A stretch of 64,000 nt of DNA from Lithobates sylvaticus (lineage: Eukaryota; Chordata; Amphibia; Anura; Ranidae). The stretch's first letter is position 1, and every line of letters begins with the position of its first letter. The stretch covers positions 91,573,499 through 91,637,498 of the forward strand of contig CM053034.1 of NCBI GenBank assembly GCA_028564925.1, given 5' to 3'. This document shows positions 11,694 through 24,338 of the stretch, piece by piece. Below the pieces are notes generated by a model that saw only the letters and a list, made by a program, of their open reading frames with translations, was not told the origin of the DNA and did no database searches. A program made the position numbers and the translations under genes.

Positions 11694-12832
11694 TGCTAGA
11701 AAAACAATAGAACAGAACAGAATAAAATATAATATATGTAGTGCCGGGCTCCAGATGAGCACGCGCTATGTTTTTGTAAATTTAAAGTTCCTAAAACCAC
11801 AGTTTTAGGGTTAATTGTTCTAAATTCTGGTCTCAGTACCAGTTTGGCTGGATTGCAGTGTGTTCTGCTTGGCCATAGGTGTCGGTGTTACCTCTGGCAA
11901 GCATAAGAACGCAGTCCAGTTGGACGCATTGGGTGCCAATCTTTCTCGGAACCAACAAGTAAGGGGGTTGTCTCGCTGTGAATTCTGGGAGAGGGTACTT
12001 AAGGGACTGAGGTCACGTGCTTCTGGGTTCCGGTCCAGAAGATCTTTCTGTCTGTTTGATCCTGGTCCTCCTGACCAGCCCTCAGGGGCCCTCATGGCCT
12101 GGGGTGCGGATACATCCATTTCCGAGTCTTGGGGCTGGCTAGCCCGAGGCACAGTAACTGGAAGGAGGATTCGAAGGTGGTCCAGTGCCGTCTCGGTTTT
12201 GGAGAGGCCCAGCAACTGACAACGCAACCAGGGGAGGACTTTTCAGAAGAGGGCCACACACAAGGCTATAAGAAAAAAGGAAAAAGAAACTGCGCTACGG
12301 AAAAGCACACCAAGTGTGCATACAAAGTATCGTGGACCTAAAAAAGCCTAACTGGAAGCTGCGACTCTACTGTAAAACATAACTACAGTGAAACGTAAAT
12401 GGAAAGTGAAAAGAGCAGCGCTAAACCAAAAATATGCATCCAATGAATTAACAGTGCTTATTGCCAACCCCAGACAGTAATGTAAATAGGTGCAATACCT
12501 GTGAAAAAAAAAGGGGGGATATGACCCTCCTCAGATCAGGAAAAATTGCTAAATGAATACCATAAATCATATAACAATCTATAACTTCCCCACTCATTAA
12601 TAAATGATCATATATCACATATAAGCATAAATGAACATGAATATATAGTGCTAAAATCCAGTGAAAAAAGAAGGGAAAAAGGTCCAAATATATTGAGTGT
12701 AATTGAATGATGTTTCCACCCGTGCAACATAAAAATAAAAATATAGCAGAAGAGTATCAGTCCATCCAGAAATGGTCTTCAAATCTCAAGTGATCCACCA
12801 CCAAGGGAAGCAAGATAGGATTTACTTCTTAC

Positions 12833-13366
12833 CAGGGCCGTCTTTAATATTGATTGGACCCTGGGCAAAACTTTTCTTGGGCCCCCCCCCCATGCAGTTT
12901 CGCTCTCCACCTGCTCTGAGACAATAAATAGCAGCTAGACTCAAAGCACACATTACGGCTCACTAATTAGTTGCTAGAGGTTACAGCACATGATTTCCGC
13001 CTGTTGATTGGTTGCTATAGATTACTGTGGATAGGACCTCAGGGGGGCACGATATACATATTTATGCCGCCGGCCACCGCTATTTACATATCAATGGCAC
13101 CACTATTTACATATCAATGCCTGTGATTTACATATAAACACAGGGTCTGCAGGTGAGTCATCTATACACAATAGGGCAGAGCTGGGCAGCATTAGTAGCA
13201 GCACTTCACACTGAGATATTGGGACACAGCAAGGGACTAAAACTTCAAGGGATAAGGGAATTTAAACCAGGATAGTAGGCAAGTATGAGGCAGCTGCTTT
13301 GGGCCCCACAACAATGACAGGGCCCAGGGCAGCTGCCCCTTTTGCCCTGCCTTAAAAACGGCCCTG
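12833..13366. mobile_element. hAT MITE in the left Penelope arm
   Basis: The ends CAGGGCCGTCTTTAA and TTAAAAACGGCCCTG are inverted repeats, and the 8-bp duplication cttcttac lies at 12,825-12,832 and 13,367-13,374. The right arm, near 25,998-26,012, has the uninserted site, so the MITE arrived after the inverted dimer formed. It has no coding capacity. Confidence 0.93.
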
Positions 13367-13729
13367 CTTCTTACCAAATCCCCATGACACACCATTACAG
13401 AGTGTCATGGTAAGCCTGAACAGAAATGCATCTCTCCTCGGATCCTGGGTGATATGACAGACTCTCACAACCTGGACAGGCCACTCCAAACTCTTAGGTA
13501 AAGCTCTCAATGCAGGCTCAGCGGTGTGTACCAATGCCCATGAAAAAGAGAAGGGGCTCCAAAAGTGTAAAATCCAAGGTTTATTTAAACAATAAAAATA
13601 AATGCACTTACATCTTAAACAAGCGGAGTTGAGCCTTAAGTATAATGCGCCGGCCGGACGCAAACAACACAGACCCGTCCTTCCTGGAATCCCAATACAG
13701 CAATAGAGGTGACGTCAGCGCGTCGCTCC

Positions 13730-13769
13730 GCCCTACCGGTTTCGCAATAGAATTGCGTCGTCCAGGGGC
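13730..13769 (-). ncRNA. Hammerhead-like motif, left arm of Penelope element
   Basis: Same motif as at 25,606-25,645: stem I GCCC/GGGC, a core like CTGGACGA, stem II GCAAT-TCT-ATTGC, GAAA, then ACCGGT before the expected cleavage A. The core departs from the hammerhead consensus CTGANGA by an extra G, and an extra C follows it, so activity is doubtful. Confidence 0.45.
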
Positions 13770-14649
13770 ACGGGCGGCGCACCGCGTCACCTCTCTTTTA
13801 TGTGACTGCCGACTGACCAAGCCTCGTCCTGAACCTCCAATCATATGCGAGGATCGCTCTGTCAGCTCAATACTCGCGAGATCTGCGGCTCGCAGAGTGT
13901 GTTACAATAGACATGCCTGCTATGCATTCACACAGAGACAAGGACACAGAGCCGCTACAGCGCTGCGCCCCAAACTCCAAAAGAAAAACATAAAAAGGCT
14001 AGCAGCACAGTGTGAAACCGGACTAAACATCCGTCACACGTCCAAAGCAAAATAATTATAATGTATAAGACATGCTGTGTTATCCTCGCTATTTCCTTAG
14101 TCTAATAGCGGAAGTAAACTGAGCATGGGGGACATTCAAAACTGCCGCCTCATACCATAACTATAAAATTCTAGATACATCCATCACCTCATACTTCCTG
14201 TGTGAGATTTGGATATATCAGGTAAAAAAAAAACAATTATAAAAAAGGTAGTAAAATAAAAATAAAAATCGAATGGAAATAAAAATAAAAAATTAATTAA
14301 AAAATTAAAAAATTCCTAAATGTCGGGATGGACTCAAGGGATCCTCTCAAACATTATTTAGATACTTAACCTCATTTGATGTTTGCAATTGGGCGACTGG
14401 GGGGGGTTGGGACTTTAAATGAAGCAGGCAGGTGTAAAACATTTAGATTTATTAAAAAAAAGCAAAACAAGCAAACAATCAATGGTAAGTTGCATGAGGG
14501 TAGTCATGAGTGCACCAAAGAAAGCAATGTTTTCCATTGAATGGATAAATATACAGCAATGACAATTGACCACAATAGTACAAATCACAGTTGCAAGTGA
14601 TCATAGAAAAAAATAAAACAGTAGTTGGCATAAGACATGGCATATAATA

Positions 14650-14688
14650 GCTCTATGCATTTCGTGGATTCATCCACTCTTCAGGAGC
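14650..14688 (-). ncRNA. Hammerhead ribozyme, copy 1
   Basis: Read on the minus strand: stem I GCTC/GAGC, core CTGAAGA, stem II GTGGAT-GA-ATCCAC, GAAA, self-complementary ATGCAT for stem III, with cleavage expected after the A before GAGC. All conserved hammerhead core bases are present. Confidence 0.85.
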
Positions 14689-16260
14689 ATGCACGTGGAA
14701 AACTGAATGCTGTAATATGGTAGCGATATCTGTAAGGTCTGACCCTGTCACGGGAAGGAGGTTTAAAATAAGGTAATTATAGATAATAATGTCTAGGATA
14801 AACCCCCTGAAACCACTCTCAAAAAATATACTTACATAATCTTTGTGCAGTAACAGCAATGGGCCAACATGGATCAGATTAACCCCATGAGGGGTATCAC
14901 TGGAGGGAACTGAGGTGGTGAAGGCAGACCAGGGCTGAGCAAAGATGATTTCCAAGAAAGAAAAATTCCAAAAGAAGGGATGGTCAAAAATAACCATGTG
15001 TGCTAAGGACAAAACATAAGATATAAAGTAGGTTGGGAACTCATTGTGTGGTACAATATATAGTTGTGTCCTAAACTTGGTAAAGGATAGGATAATAAGA
15101 TGCTAATGAGTGTGAAGGTGGGTTAAGTTAGTGAGAGCAAAGTATGGTGAAAGTAAAGTATTAGAATGATTGGAAAGCAAGGTGAAAAGTAGAAAGTGTT
15201 GAAAAACCAAGGAGAATTGAGTAAAATGCAAAGTCCAAAGTGAAAAAAGTGAAAAAAAATTAGAATCAATTTACCTAAAACATTTCAATGTTGAGTGATC
15301 CACAAAGTGTGCAGATAAACAGGTTGGAACCACCATGTGAGTCAGTCTGCCCCAGAATGACTTATAAGGGCTGGTCTGCCACACCCACCAACGTCACGTA
15401 GGCGTGCACTGTGGAAGGATAGGCTACTGCAAGAGGGCGGAACCGCCCCAACCAAAGACAGTGCCAGAAAGTTCCTCCATCTGGCTGCTAGATGTAAAGA
15501 GGGCGATATTGAAACGGCGCCGCCAAAGACATGGCGCAGCGGTTCCATCGCATAGAGCGTGACGCCGATGCGTAGTACAGGGTGATCCCCCCCCCCCCCC
15601 TTTTTTTTTTTTTATTAAGGAGGGGAGGAGGAAGACCCGTAATGCGCATCGCAGTTCCCAAGGTGATGGAGCAAATGCTCCTATCTAAAGCATGCGACAC
15701 ATGCGACTGTTGGGGATAATAATGAATTTAATAAGGGGTGGGGAAAAGAAAGCCCCATCCCATGGCAATTAGCCAGGTGGAGAAAGGGGGAATTCCTATG
15801 AATAGTCTAAATATTAATGAATGAATACAATGGGTATTATTCAGACCTAAAAATGATATCAACAAGCGCGCTTCCATCCCTAATTACTTGAAAAAGAACG
15901 TTAAAACGAGAAAACGTTTTAACGAGAAAAAGTTGGGACTTTAAATGAGGCTGTGACCTGGTAAGGTCGATTGCCTCCATCCTTATCTAATGAATGCAAT
16001 TGGGCGACTGGGGGGGGTTGGGACTTTAAATGAAGCAGGCAGGTGTAAAACATTTAGATTTATTAAAAAAAAGCAAAACAAGCAAACAATCAATGGTAAG
16101 TTGCATGAGGGTAGTCATGAGTGCACCAAAGAAAGCAATGTTTTCCATTGAATGGATAAATATACAGCAATGACAATTGACCACAATAGTACAAATCACA
16201 GTTGCAAGTGATCATAGAAAAAAATAAAACAGTAGTTGGCATAAGACATGGCATATAATA

Positions 16261-16299
16261 GCTCTATGCATTTCGTGGATTCATCCACTCTTCAGGAGC
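16261..16299 (-). ncRNA. Hammerhead ribozyme, copy 2
   Basis: Identical in sequence to the motif of copy 1, in the second minus-strand unit, with the full conserved core. Confidence 0.85.
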
Positions 16300-17718
16300 A
16301 TGCACGTGGAAAACTGAATGCTGTAATATGGTAGCGATATCTGTAAGGTCTGACCCTGTCACGGGAAGGAGGTTTAAAATAAGGTAATTATAGATAATAA
16401 TGTCTAGGATAAACCCCCTGAAACCACTCTCAAAAAATATACTTACATAATCTTTGTGCAGTAACAGCAATGGGCCAACATGGATCAGATTAACCCCATG
16501 AGGGGTATCACTGGAGGGAACTGAGGTGGTGAAGGCAGACCAGGGCTGAGCAAAGATGATTTCCAAGAAAGAAAAATTCCAAAAGAAGGGATGGTCAAAA
16601 ATAACCATGTGTGCTAAGGACAAAACATAAGATATAAAGTAGGTTGGGAACTCATTGTGTGGTACAATATATAGTTGTGTCCTAAACTTGGTAAAGGATA
16701 GGATAATACGATGCTAATGAGTGTGAAGGTGGGTTAAGTTAGTGAGAGCAAAGTATGGTGAAAGTAAAGTATTAGAATGATTGGAAAGCAAGGTGAAAAG
16801 TAGAAAGTGTTGAAAAACCAAGGAGAATTGAGTAAAATGCAAAGTCCAAAGTGAAAAAAGTGAAAAAAAATTAGAATCAATTTACCTAAAACATTTCAAT
16901 GTTGAGTGATCCACAAAGTGTGCAGATAAACAGGTTGGAACCACCATGTGAGTCAGTCTGCCCCAGAATGACTTATAAGGGCTGGTCTGCCACACCCACC
17001 AACGTCACGTAGGCGTGCACTGTGGAAGGATAGGCTACTGCAAGAGGGCGGAACCGGCAGACTGACTCACATGGTGGTTCCAACCTGTTTATCTGCACAC
17101 TTTGTGGATCACTCAACATTGAAATGTTTTAGGTAAATTGATTCTAATTTTTTTTCACTTTTTTCACTTTGGACTTTGCATTTTACTCAATTCTCCTTGG
17201 TTTTTCAACACTTTCTACTTTTCACCTTGCTTTCCAATCATTCTAATACTTTACTTTCACCATACTTTGCTCTCACTAACTTAACCCACCTTCACACTCA
17301 TTAGCATCTTATTATCCTATCCTTTACCAAGTTTAGGACACAACTATATATTGTACCACACAATGAGTTCCCAACCTACTTTATATCTTATGTTTTGTCC
17401 TTAGCACACATGGTTATTTTTGACCATCCCTTCTTTTGGAATTTTTCTTTCTTGGAAATCATCTTTGCTCAGCCCTGGTCTGCCTTCACCACCTCAGTTC
17501 CCTCCAGTGATACCCCTCATGGGGTTAATCTGATCCATGTTGGCCCATTGCTGTTACTGCACAAAGATTATGTAAGTATATTTTTTGAGAGTGGTTTCAG
17601 GGGGTTTATCCTAGACATTATTATCTATAATTACCTTATTTTAAACCTCCTTCCCGTGACAGGGTCAGACCTTACAGATATCGCTACCATATTACAGCAT
17701 TCAGTTTTCCACGTGCAT

Positions 17719-17757
17719 GCTCCTGAAGAGTGGATGAATCCACGAAATGCATAGAGC
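17719..17757 (+). ncRNA. Hammerhead ribozyme, copy 3
   Basis: Stem I GCTC (17,719-17,722) pairs with GAGC (17,754-17,757). The core CTGAAGA is at 17,723-17,729, stem II at 17,730-17,743, GAAA at 17,744-17,747 and the cleavage A at 17,753. An outer GCAT/ATGC pairing could extend stem I across an asymmetric bulge, as in type I hammerheads. Confidence 0.87.
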
Positions 17758-18407
17758 CATTATATGCCATGTCTTATGCCAACTACTGTTTTATTTTTTT
17801 CTATGATCACTTGCAACTGTGATTTGTACTATTGTGGTCAATTGTCATTGCTGTATATTTATCCATTCAATGGAAAACATTGCTTTCTTTGGTGCACTCA
17901 TGACTACCCTCATGCAACTTACCATTGATTGTTTGCTTGTTTTGCTTTTTTTTAATAAATCTAAATGTTTTACACCTGCCTGCTTCATTTAAAGTCCCAA
18001 CCCCCCCCAGTCGCCCAATTGCATTCATTAGATAGGGATGGAGGCAATCGACCTTACCAGGTCACAGCCTCATTTAAAGTCCCAACTTTTTCTCGTTAAA
18101 ACGTTTTCTCGTTTTAACGTTCTTTTTCAAGTAATTAGGGATGGAAGCGCGCTTGTTGATATCATTTTTAGGTCTGAATAATACCCATTGTATTCATTCA
18201 TTAATATTTAGACTATTCATAGGAATTCCCCCTTTCTCCACCTGGCTAATTGCCATGGGATGGGGCTTTCTTTTCCCCACCCCTTATTAAATTCATTATT
18301 ATCCCCAACAGTCGCATGTGTCGCATGCTTTAGATAGGAGCATTTGCTCCATCACCTTGGGAACTGCGATGCGCATTACGGGTCTTCCTCCTCCCCTCCT
18401 TAATAAA

Positions 18408-18439
<32 letters not shown>

Positions 18440-19343
18440 GGGTGGATCACCCTGTACTACGCATCGGCGTCACGCTCTATGCGATGGAACCGCTGCGCCA
18501 TGTCTTTGGCGGCGCCGTTTCAATATCGCCCTCTTTACATCTAGCAGCCAGATGGAGGAACTTTCTGGCACTGTCTTTGGTTGGGGCGGTTCCGCCCTCT
18601 TGCAGTAGCCTATCCTTCCACAGTGCACGCCTACGTGACGTTGGTGGGTGTGGCAGACCAGCCCTTATAAGTCATTCTGGGGCAGACTGACTCACATGGT
18701 GGTTCCAACCTGTTTATCTGCACACTTTGTGGATCACTCAACATTGAAATGTTTTAGGTAAATTGATTCTAATTTTTTTTCACTTTTTTCACTTTGGACT
18801 TTGCATTTTACTCAATTCTCCTTGGTTTTTCAACACTTTCTACTTTTCACCTTGCTTTCCAATCATTCTAATACTTTACTTTCACCATACTTTGCTCTCA
18901 CTAACTTAACCCACCTTCACACTCATTAGCATCTTATTATCCTATCCTTTACCAAGTTTAGGACACAACTATATATTGTACCACACAATGAGTTCCCAAC
19001 CTACTTTATATCTTATGTTTTGTCCTTAGCACACATGGTTATTTTTGACCATCCCTTCTTTTGGAATTTTTCTTTCTTGGAAATCATCTTTGCTCAGCCC
19101 TGGTCTGCCTTCACCACCTCAGTTCCCTCCAGTGATACCCCTCATGGGGTTAATCTGATCCATGTTGGCCCATTGCTGTTACTGCACAAAGATTATGTAA
19201 GTATATTTTTTGAGAGTGGTTTCAGGGGGTTTATCCTAGACATTATTATCTATAATTACCTTATTTTAAACCTCCTTCCCGTGACAGGGTCAGACCTTAC
19301 AGATATCGCTACCATATTACAGCATTCAGTTTTCCACGTGCAT

Positions 19344-19382
19344 GCTCCTGAAGAGTGGATGAATCCACGAAATGCATAGAGC
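19344..19382 (+). ncRNA. Hammerhead ribozyme, copy 4
   Basis: Same 39-base motif as copy 3. The base just after it is t where copy 3 has c, outside the core. Confidence 0.87.
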
Positions 19383-20395
19383 TATTATATGCCATGTCTT
19401 ATGCCAACTACTGTTTTATTTTTTTCTATGATCACTTGCAACTGTGATTTGTACTATTGTGGTCAATTGTCATTGCTGTATATTTATCCATTCAATGGAA
19501 AACATTGCTTTCTTTGGTGCACTCATGACTACCCTCATGCAACTTACCATTGATTGTTTGCTTGTTTTGCTTTTTTTTAATAAATCTAAATGTTTTACAC
19601 CTGCCTGCTTCATTTAAAGTCCCAACCCCCCCCAGTCGCCCAATTGCATTCATTAGATAGGGATGGAGGCAATCGACCTTACCAGGTCACAGCCTCATTT
19701 AAAGTCCCAACTTTTTCTCGTTAAAACGTTTTCTCGTTTTAACGTTCTTTTTCTCATTTGATGTTTGTTATAATAAAATAAGCCATCTCATTCCCAAGGT
19801 TTAGTATGCAACTGTTGCAAAGATGTGTGCAACATAAGCTTGCAACAGTGGAATAGACGTAAATAAATAATAAATATGTGAGTAGCATTAAAGTCACTCC
19901 CATATATATTAAAATAATGAATAAAAATTCATATTTATATTTAAAATAGGATTTTGCACAGTGCGCCACCCAAATTTAGATTGGGGGAGGTGCATGCTCC
20001 CAACATTTAATCTAGAAAGATGTATGTTCCCATTTATGAAAAAAACTTAAACTCAGAGGACTCGGCTTGATGGTCAGTCAACCTTCACTCAAATCGAGTG
20101 CTATAGCCTTGATGCCATATACCCCAAGCATCAAAGATATATAACCAAATACATAAAAAATATAAAACAGGGCAATCAACCCCTACATCTAACTCTTATT
20201 CATATAAAGATTGGCATCCTGTGCCCCAAACACAAAATCAGAAACTGAAGCACCTGGACTGTTCCATAGTTGACATGCATCATAATGGAGGTTACATGCA
20301 TTATCAGTCATGCCACAGCCACACAGGCCCGCCATGGCCGTGAAATAACCCAGAATAACACAGAATTCTCAATAGTGGACACGGTATGAGCACAA

Positions 20396-22042
20396 TCATG
20401 AATTATTGATGAAAGCGTTCACATCCGTGTCCACATTGAGGCCATAAGACACATATGGCTTTAATCGGTAGATCCAGGCCATTTCCTGTTTAGAGATCTC
20501 CCTAACTAGGGACCCCCCTCTCCAGTGGGGCCTATACTTGTCTATCCCCATGTAAAGGGTATTAGATGGATCTCTGTTATGAGCCTGGTCATAGTGTCTC
20601 GAGACTGAGTGCTTGTCATAGCCTCTCCTGATATTATTAATATGTTTGTTTAGTCTGACACGAAGGGCCCTTTTGGTCCTCCCTACATACTGAAGACCGC
20701 ACGGACATTGTATTAAATAGGCCACCCCTTCGGAGGAGCATGTTATGAAAGCCTCAACTTCGAAGGATCTCGAGGTGCTGGTTGACACAAAATTGCAAAT
20801 TTTTCTATCCTTACACCTATTTAAGGTGCAGACCTTACAGTTCTTGCACCTAAAATAACCCGTAAGGTTCTGAAAAAAACACCTACTATTTCTGGGTGGG
20901 TCCTGTACACTGGGTGCAATTCTGCTACCCAAGGAGGAGGCCCCTTTAAATATCACCCGCGGTCTTTCTGGTAAAACCGGTCCAAGTACCTGGTCACTAA
21001 CCAGAAGGTGCCAATGTTTTTGTATCAAACTCTTCACACTCCGAAATTGTGTCGAAAAGGTGGTGATAAATGGCACACCAAATTGCGTATCTACACGGTT
21101 TGGTTGTTTGTCCAACAGAAGTGTTGACCTATCTTTCTCACGGGCTGTACTGATTGCCTCTGAGAGGAAATCGCTATGATAGCCTTTTTCCAAAAATCTA
21201 GATGAGAGGACGGCCGCCTGTCTGTCAAACGTTTCAATTTCAGTACAGTTGCGCCTCAGTCTCGTGAACTGTCCTTGAGGAACAGCTTTCAGCCAGGGTT
21301 GATGGTGACAGCTGTCTAAAGGAATATATGAATTTCTGTCTGTAGACTTGAAGTATGTCGACGTGACAAAACTGTCCCCTACGACACTAATATTCAAGTC
21401 CAGAAAGTGTATTTCCTTTAGACTTGCCTCAAAATTAAATTTGATGCCCCTGTCATTTATATTCAAAAATGCCATATAAGCACGTAGATCCTGTTCACTG
21501 CCATCCCATAGGAGGAGGACATCGTCGATGTACCTCGCCCATAGGACCACTTCTGGCCTCCTAGGGGCATCGACGACGTCCTCCTCCCACTTGGCCATGA
21601 ACAGGTTGGCCAAACTAGGGGCATATTTTGCCCCCATGGCCACACCCCTGTCCTGGCGATAGTACTGATGGTCGAACCAGAAGTAATTGTGGCTTGCTGC
21701 GTACTCTAACAGTTCCATGATAAACTCCAACTGTAGTGTTGTTAGGCCAGAGCCCCTCCCCAAATACAATCTGACAGCCTCCCATCCCAGATTATGGGGG
21801 ATGATTGTATACAATGAAGTGATGTCCGCAGTCACTAGCCAGAGGCCCTGTTTGGGAGTAATCCCTGAAAGCATGTTAATAACTTGTTTGTATCTTTAAT
21901 ATACGAAGGGATTGTTTGGACCAGTGGCTGCAGATAGTGGTCGATGTACTTGTCCACCCGGGACGTCACAGAGTCTATCCCACTCACTATGGGACGTCCC
22001 GGGGGGCAAGTTACACTCTTATGAAGTTTAGGTAGATAGGCC
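20396..22042 (-). pseudogene. Penelope-like reverse transcriptase/GIY-YIG frame, minus copy (N-truncated)
   Basis: The main open stretch (20,396-21,874, 492 residues) carries reverse transcriptase motifs LVTADITSLYTIIPH, DRGVAMGAKYAPSLANLF and the catalytic YIDD box (ARYIDDVLLLW). A Cys-rich linker (CKNCKVCTLNRCK) follows, then a GIY-YIG nuclease domain (VAYLIQCPCGLQYVGRTKRAL...HINNIRRGY). Penelope-like proteins nick DNA with the GIY-YIG domain and copy RNA at the 3' end. Homology to the plus copy starts near 22,042 at the YLPKLHK motif; the N-terminal region before it is absent. It is not intact, with about one interruption besides the truncation. Confidence 0.85.
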
Positions 22043-22293
22043 CGTAGAACAAAGAGAGGAGTCCGAGGGGGGAGGCGTGTCCAGTCAACAAAAAAGAAAA
22101 AGACCTTAGGCACTGGCATCTTTAATTTAAGTAAACAAGATTTGACAGATCCAGAAAAAAGATTGCTAGTTTCAAACATATATGGACGTACACAAATACG
22201 TCCGGAAATTAAACATTAAGCGCTATATGCTTAGTAATCCCATTAGAGAAGATGCAGCTATAAGGTCAGAATTTCACCATTCTAGTCTTTCTA

Positions 22294-24338
22294 ATGCATC
22301 CCTTTTCAACCGACCAGGGTCTCTTTCGACCAACATCTGAGTCTTCCGCTGATGTTGTCTTACGAGACCTAGAGTTGATCAAAGTTAGAAAGGTCAAGAT
22401 GCAGAAAGACCTCGAAAGCGGTCTCAATGCCCTTTGTGAAAATAAATCACTAGTGATTAGACCAGCCGATAAAGGGGGGGGGGGATTGCTGTATTGGATC
22501 GGGATGACTATCTAAAGGAGATGCATCGCATCGTTGATGATGATGAAACATACACGATCCTTGATAGGGATCCGATCGTCAAGTATAAGAAGGAGCTGGA
22601 GAGAATTGTTGAGCGGGGTTATGTGGACGGCATTCTTAATAAGAAGGAGAGTTTTTTCTTAGTGCCGTATGCTCCCCACACACCAGTTATTTACTATCTA
22701 CCTAAACTTCATAAGAGTGTAACTTGCCCCCCGGGACGTCCCATAGTGAGTGGGATAGACTCTGTGACGTCCCGGGTGGGCAAGTACATCGACCACTATC
22801 TGCAGCCACTGGTCCAAACAATCCCTTCGTATATTAAAGATATAAAACAAGTTATTAACATGCTTTCAGGGATTACTTCCAAACAGGGCCTCTGGCTAGT
22901 GACTGCGGACATCACTTCATTGTATACAATCATCCCCCATAATCTGGGATTGGAGGCTGTCAGATTGTATTTGGGGAGGGGCTCCGGCCTAACAACACTA
23001 CAGTTGGAGTTTATCATGGAACTGTTAGAGTATGCAGCGAGCCACAATTACTTCTGGTTCGACCATCAGTACTATCGCCAGGACAGGGGTGTGGCCATGG
23101 GGGCAAAATATGCCCCTAGTTTGGCCAACCTGTTCATGGCCAAGTGGGAGGAGGACGTCGTCGATGCCCCTAGGAGGCCAGAAGTGGTCCTATGGGCGAG
23201 GTACATCGATGACGTCCTCCTCCTATGGAATGGCAGTGAACAGGATCTACGTGCTTATATGGCATTTTTGAATATAAATGACAGGGGCATCAAATTTAAT
23301 TTTGAGGCAAGTCTAAAGGAAATACACTTTCTGGACTTGAATATTAGTGTCGTAGGGGACAGTTTGGTCACGTCGACATACTTCAAGTCTACAGACAGAA
23401 ATTCATATATTCCTTTAGACAGCTGTTACCATCAACCCTGGCTGAAAGCTGTTCCTCAAGGACAGTTCATGTGACTGAGGCGCAACTGTACTGAAATTGA
23501 AACGTTTGACAGACAGGCGGCCGTCCTCTCATCTAGATTTTTGGAAAAAGGCTATCATAGTGATTTCCTCTCAGAGGCAATCAGTACAGCCCGTGAGAAA
23601 GATAGGTCAACACTTCTGTTGAACAAACAACCAAACCGTGTAGATACGCAATTTGGTGTGCCATTTATCACCACCTTTTCGACACAATTTTGGAGTGTGA
23701 AGAGTTTGATACAAAAACATTGGCACCTTCTGGTTAGTGACCAGGTACTTGGAGCGGTTTTACCGGAAAGTCCGCGGGTGATATTTAAAGGGGCCTCCTC
23801 CTTGGGTAGCAGAATTGCACCCAGTGTACAGGACCCACCCAGGAATAGTAGGTGTTTTTTTCAGAACCTTACGGGTTATTTTAGGTGCAAGAACTGTCAG
23901 GTCTGCACCTTAAATAGGTGTAAGGATAGAAAAATGTGCAATTTTGTGTCAACCAGCACCTTGAGATCCTTCGAAGTTGAGGCTTTCATAACATGCTCCT
24001 CCAAAGGGGTGGTCTATTTAATACAATGTCTGTGCGGTCTTCAGTATGTAGGGAGGACAAAAAGGGCCCTTCGTGTCAGACTAAACGAACATATTAATAA
24101 TATCAGGAGAGGCTATGACAAGCACTCAGTCTCGAGACACTATGACCAGGCTCATAACAGAGATCCATCTAATACCCTTTACATGGGGATAGACAAGTAT
24201 AGGCCCCACTGGAGAGGGGGGTCCCTAGTTAGGGAGATCTCTAAACAGGAAATGGCCTGGATCTACCGATTAAAGACACATGTGTCTTATGGCCTCAATG
24301 TGGACACGGATGTGAACGCTTTCATCAATAATTCATGA
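22294..24338 (+). pseudogene. Penelope-like reverse transcriptase/GIY-YIG frame, plus copy
   Basis: This copy includes the N-terminal region with LVIRPADKGGG, typical of Penelope-like proteins. Then come YLPKLHKSVTCPPGRPIVSG, the ADITSLYTIIPH and GAKYAPSLANLF motifs, YIDD (ARYIDDVLLLW), the Cys-rich linker and the GIY-YIG domain (VVYLIQCLCGLQYVGRTKRAL). It aligns closely with the minus copy over the shared part. The frame is interrupted about twice, so it is a recently dead copy. Coding-like sequence may extend upstream to about 22,130. Noncoding sequence of about 2 kb follows to the right terminus. Confidence 0.85.

Larger units (their letters stand above)
14653..19379. other. 119-codon open frame repeated four times (probably noncoding)
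   Basis: Frames at 14,653-15,012 (-), 16,264-16,623 (-), 17,395-17,754 (+) and 19,020-19,379 (+) translate identically (MSLAHMVIFDHPFFWNFSFL...). The last codons overlap the hammerhead, ending two bases before its cleavage A is passed. No domain is recognised. Identity across copies is explained by their recent common origin, so it is weak evidence for a protein. Confidence 0.4.
14386..19752. mobile_element. Four-copy hammerhead-bearing Penelope-related insertion (<- <- -> ->)
   Basis: This 5.4-kb insertion lies in the left Penelope arm with a perfect 15-bp duplication ctcatttgatgtttg (14,371-14,385 and 19,753-19,767); the right arm shows the empty site near 24,965-24,980. It holds four nearly identical copies of a unit of about 1.6 kb: 14,386-15,890 (-), 15,891-17,055 (-), 17,056-18,127 (+) and 18,128-19,752 (+). 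The inner pair meet head to head at 17,055/17,056. Copies 2 and 3 are truncated at the head, and copy 1 lacks about 115 bp at the tail. There is no reverse transcriptase, so it is non-autonomous. The link to Penelope-like elements rests on its tandem/inverted build and its ribozyme. Confidence 0.75.

Noticed and set aside
11860-12227. Frames of 119-135 codons in the LTR-like fossil
   Set aside because: They overlap on both strands, show no gag, pol or envelope motif, and lie in a region best read as LTR sequence.
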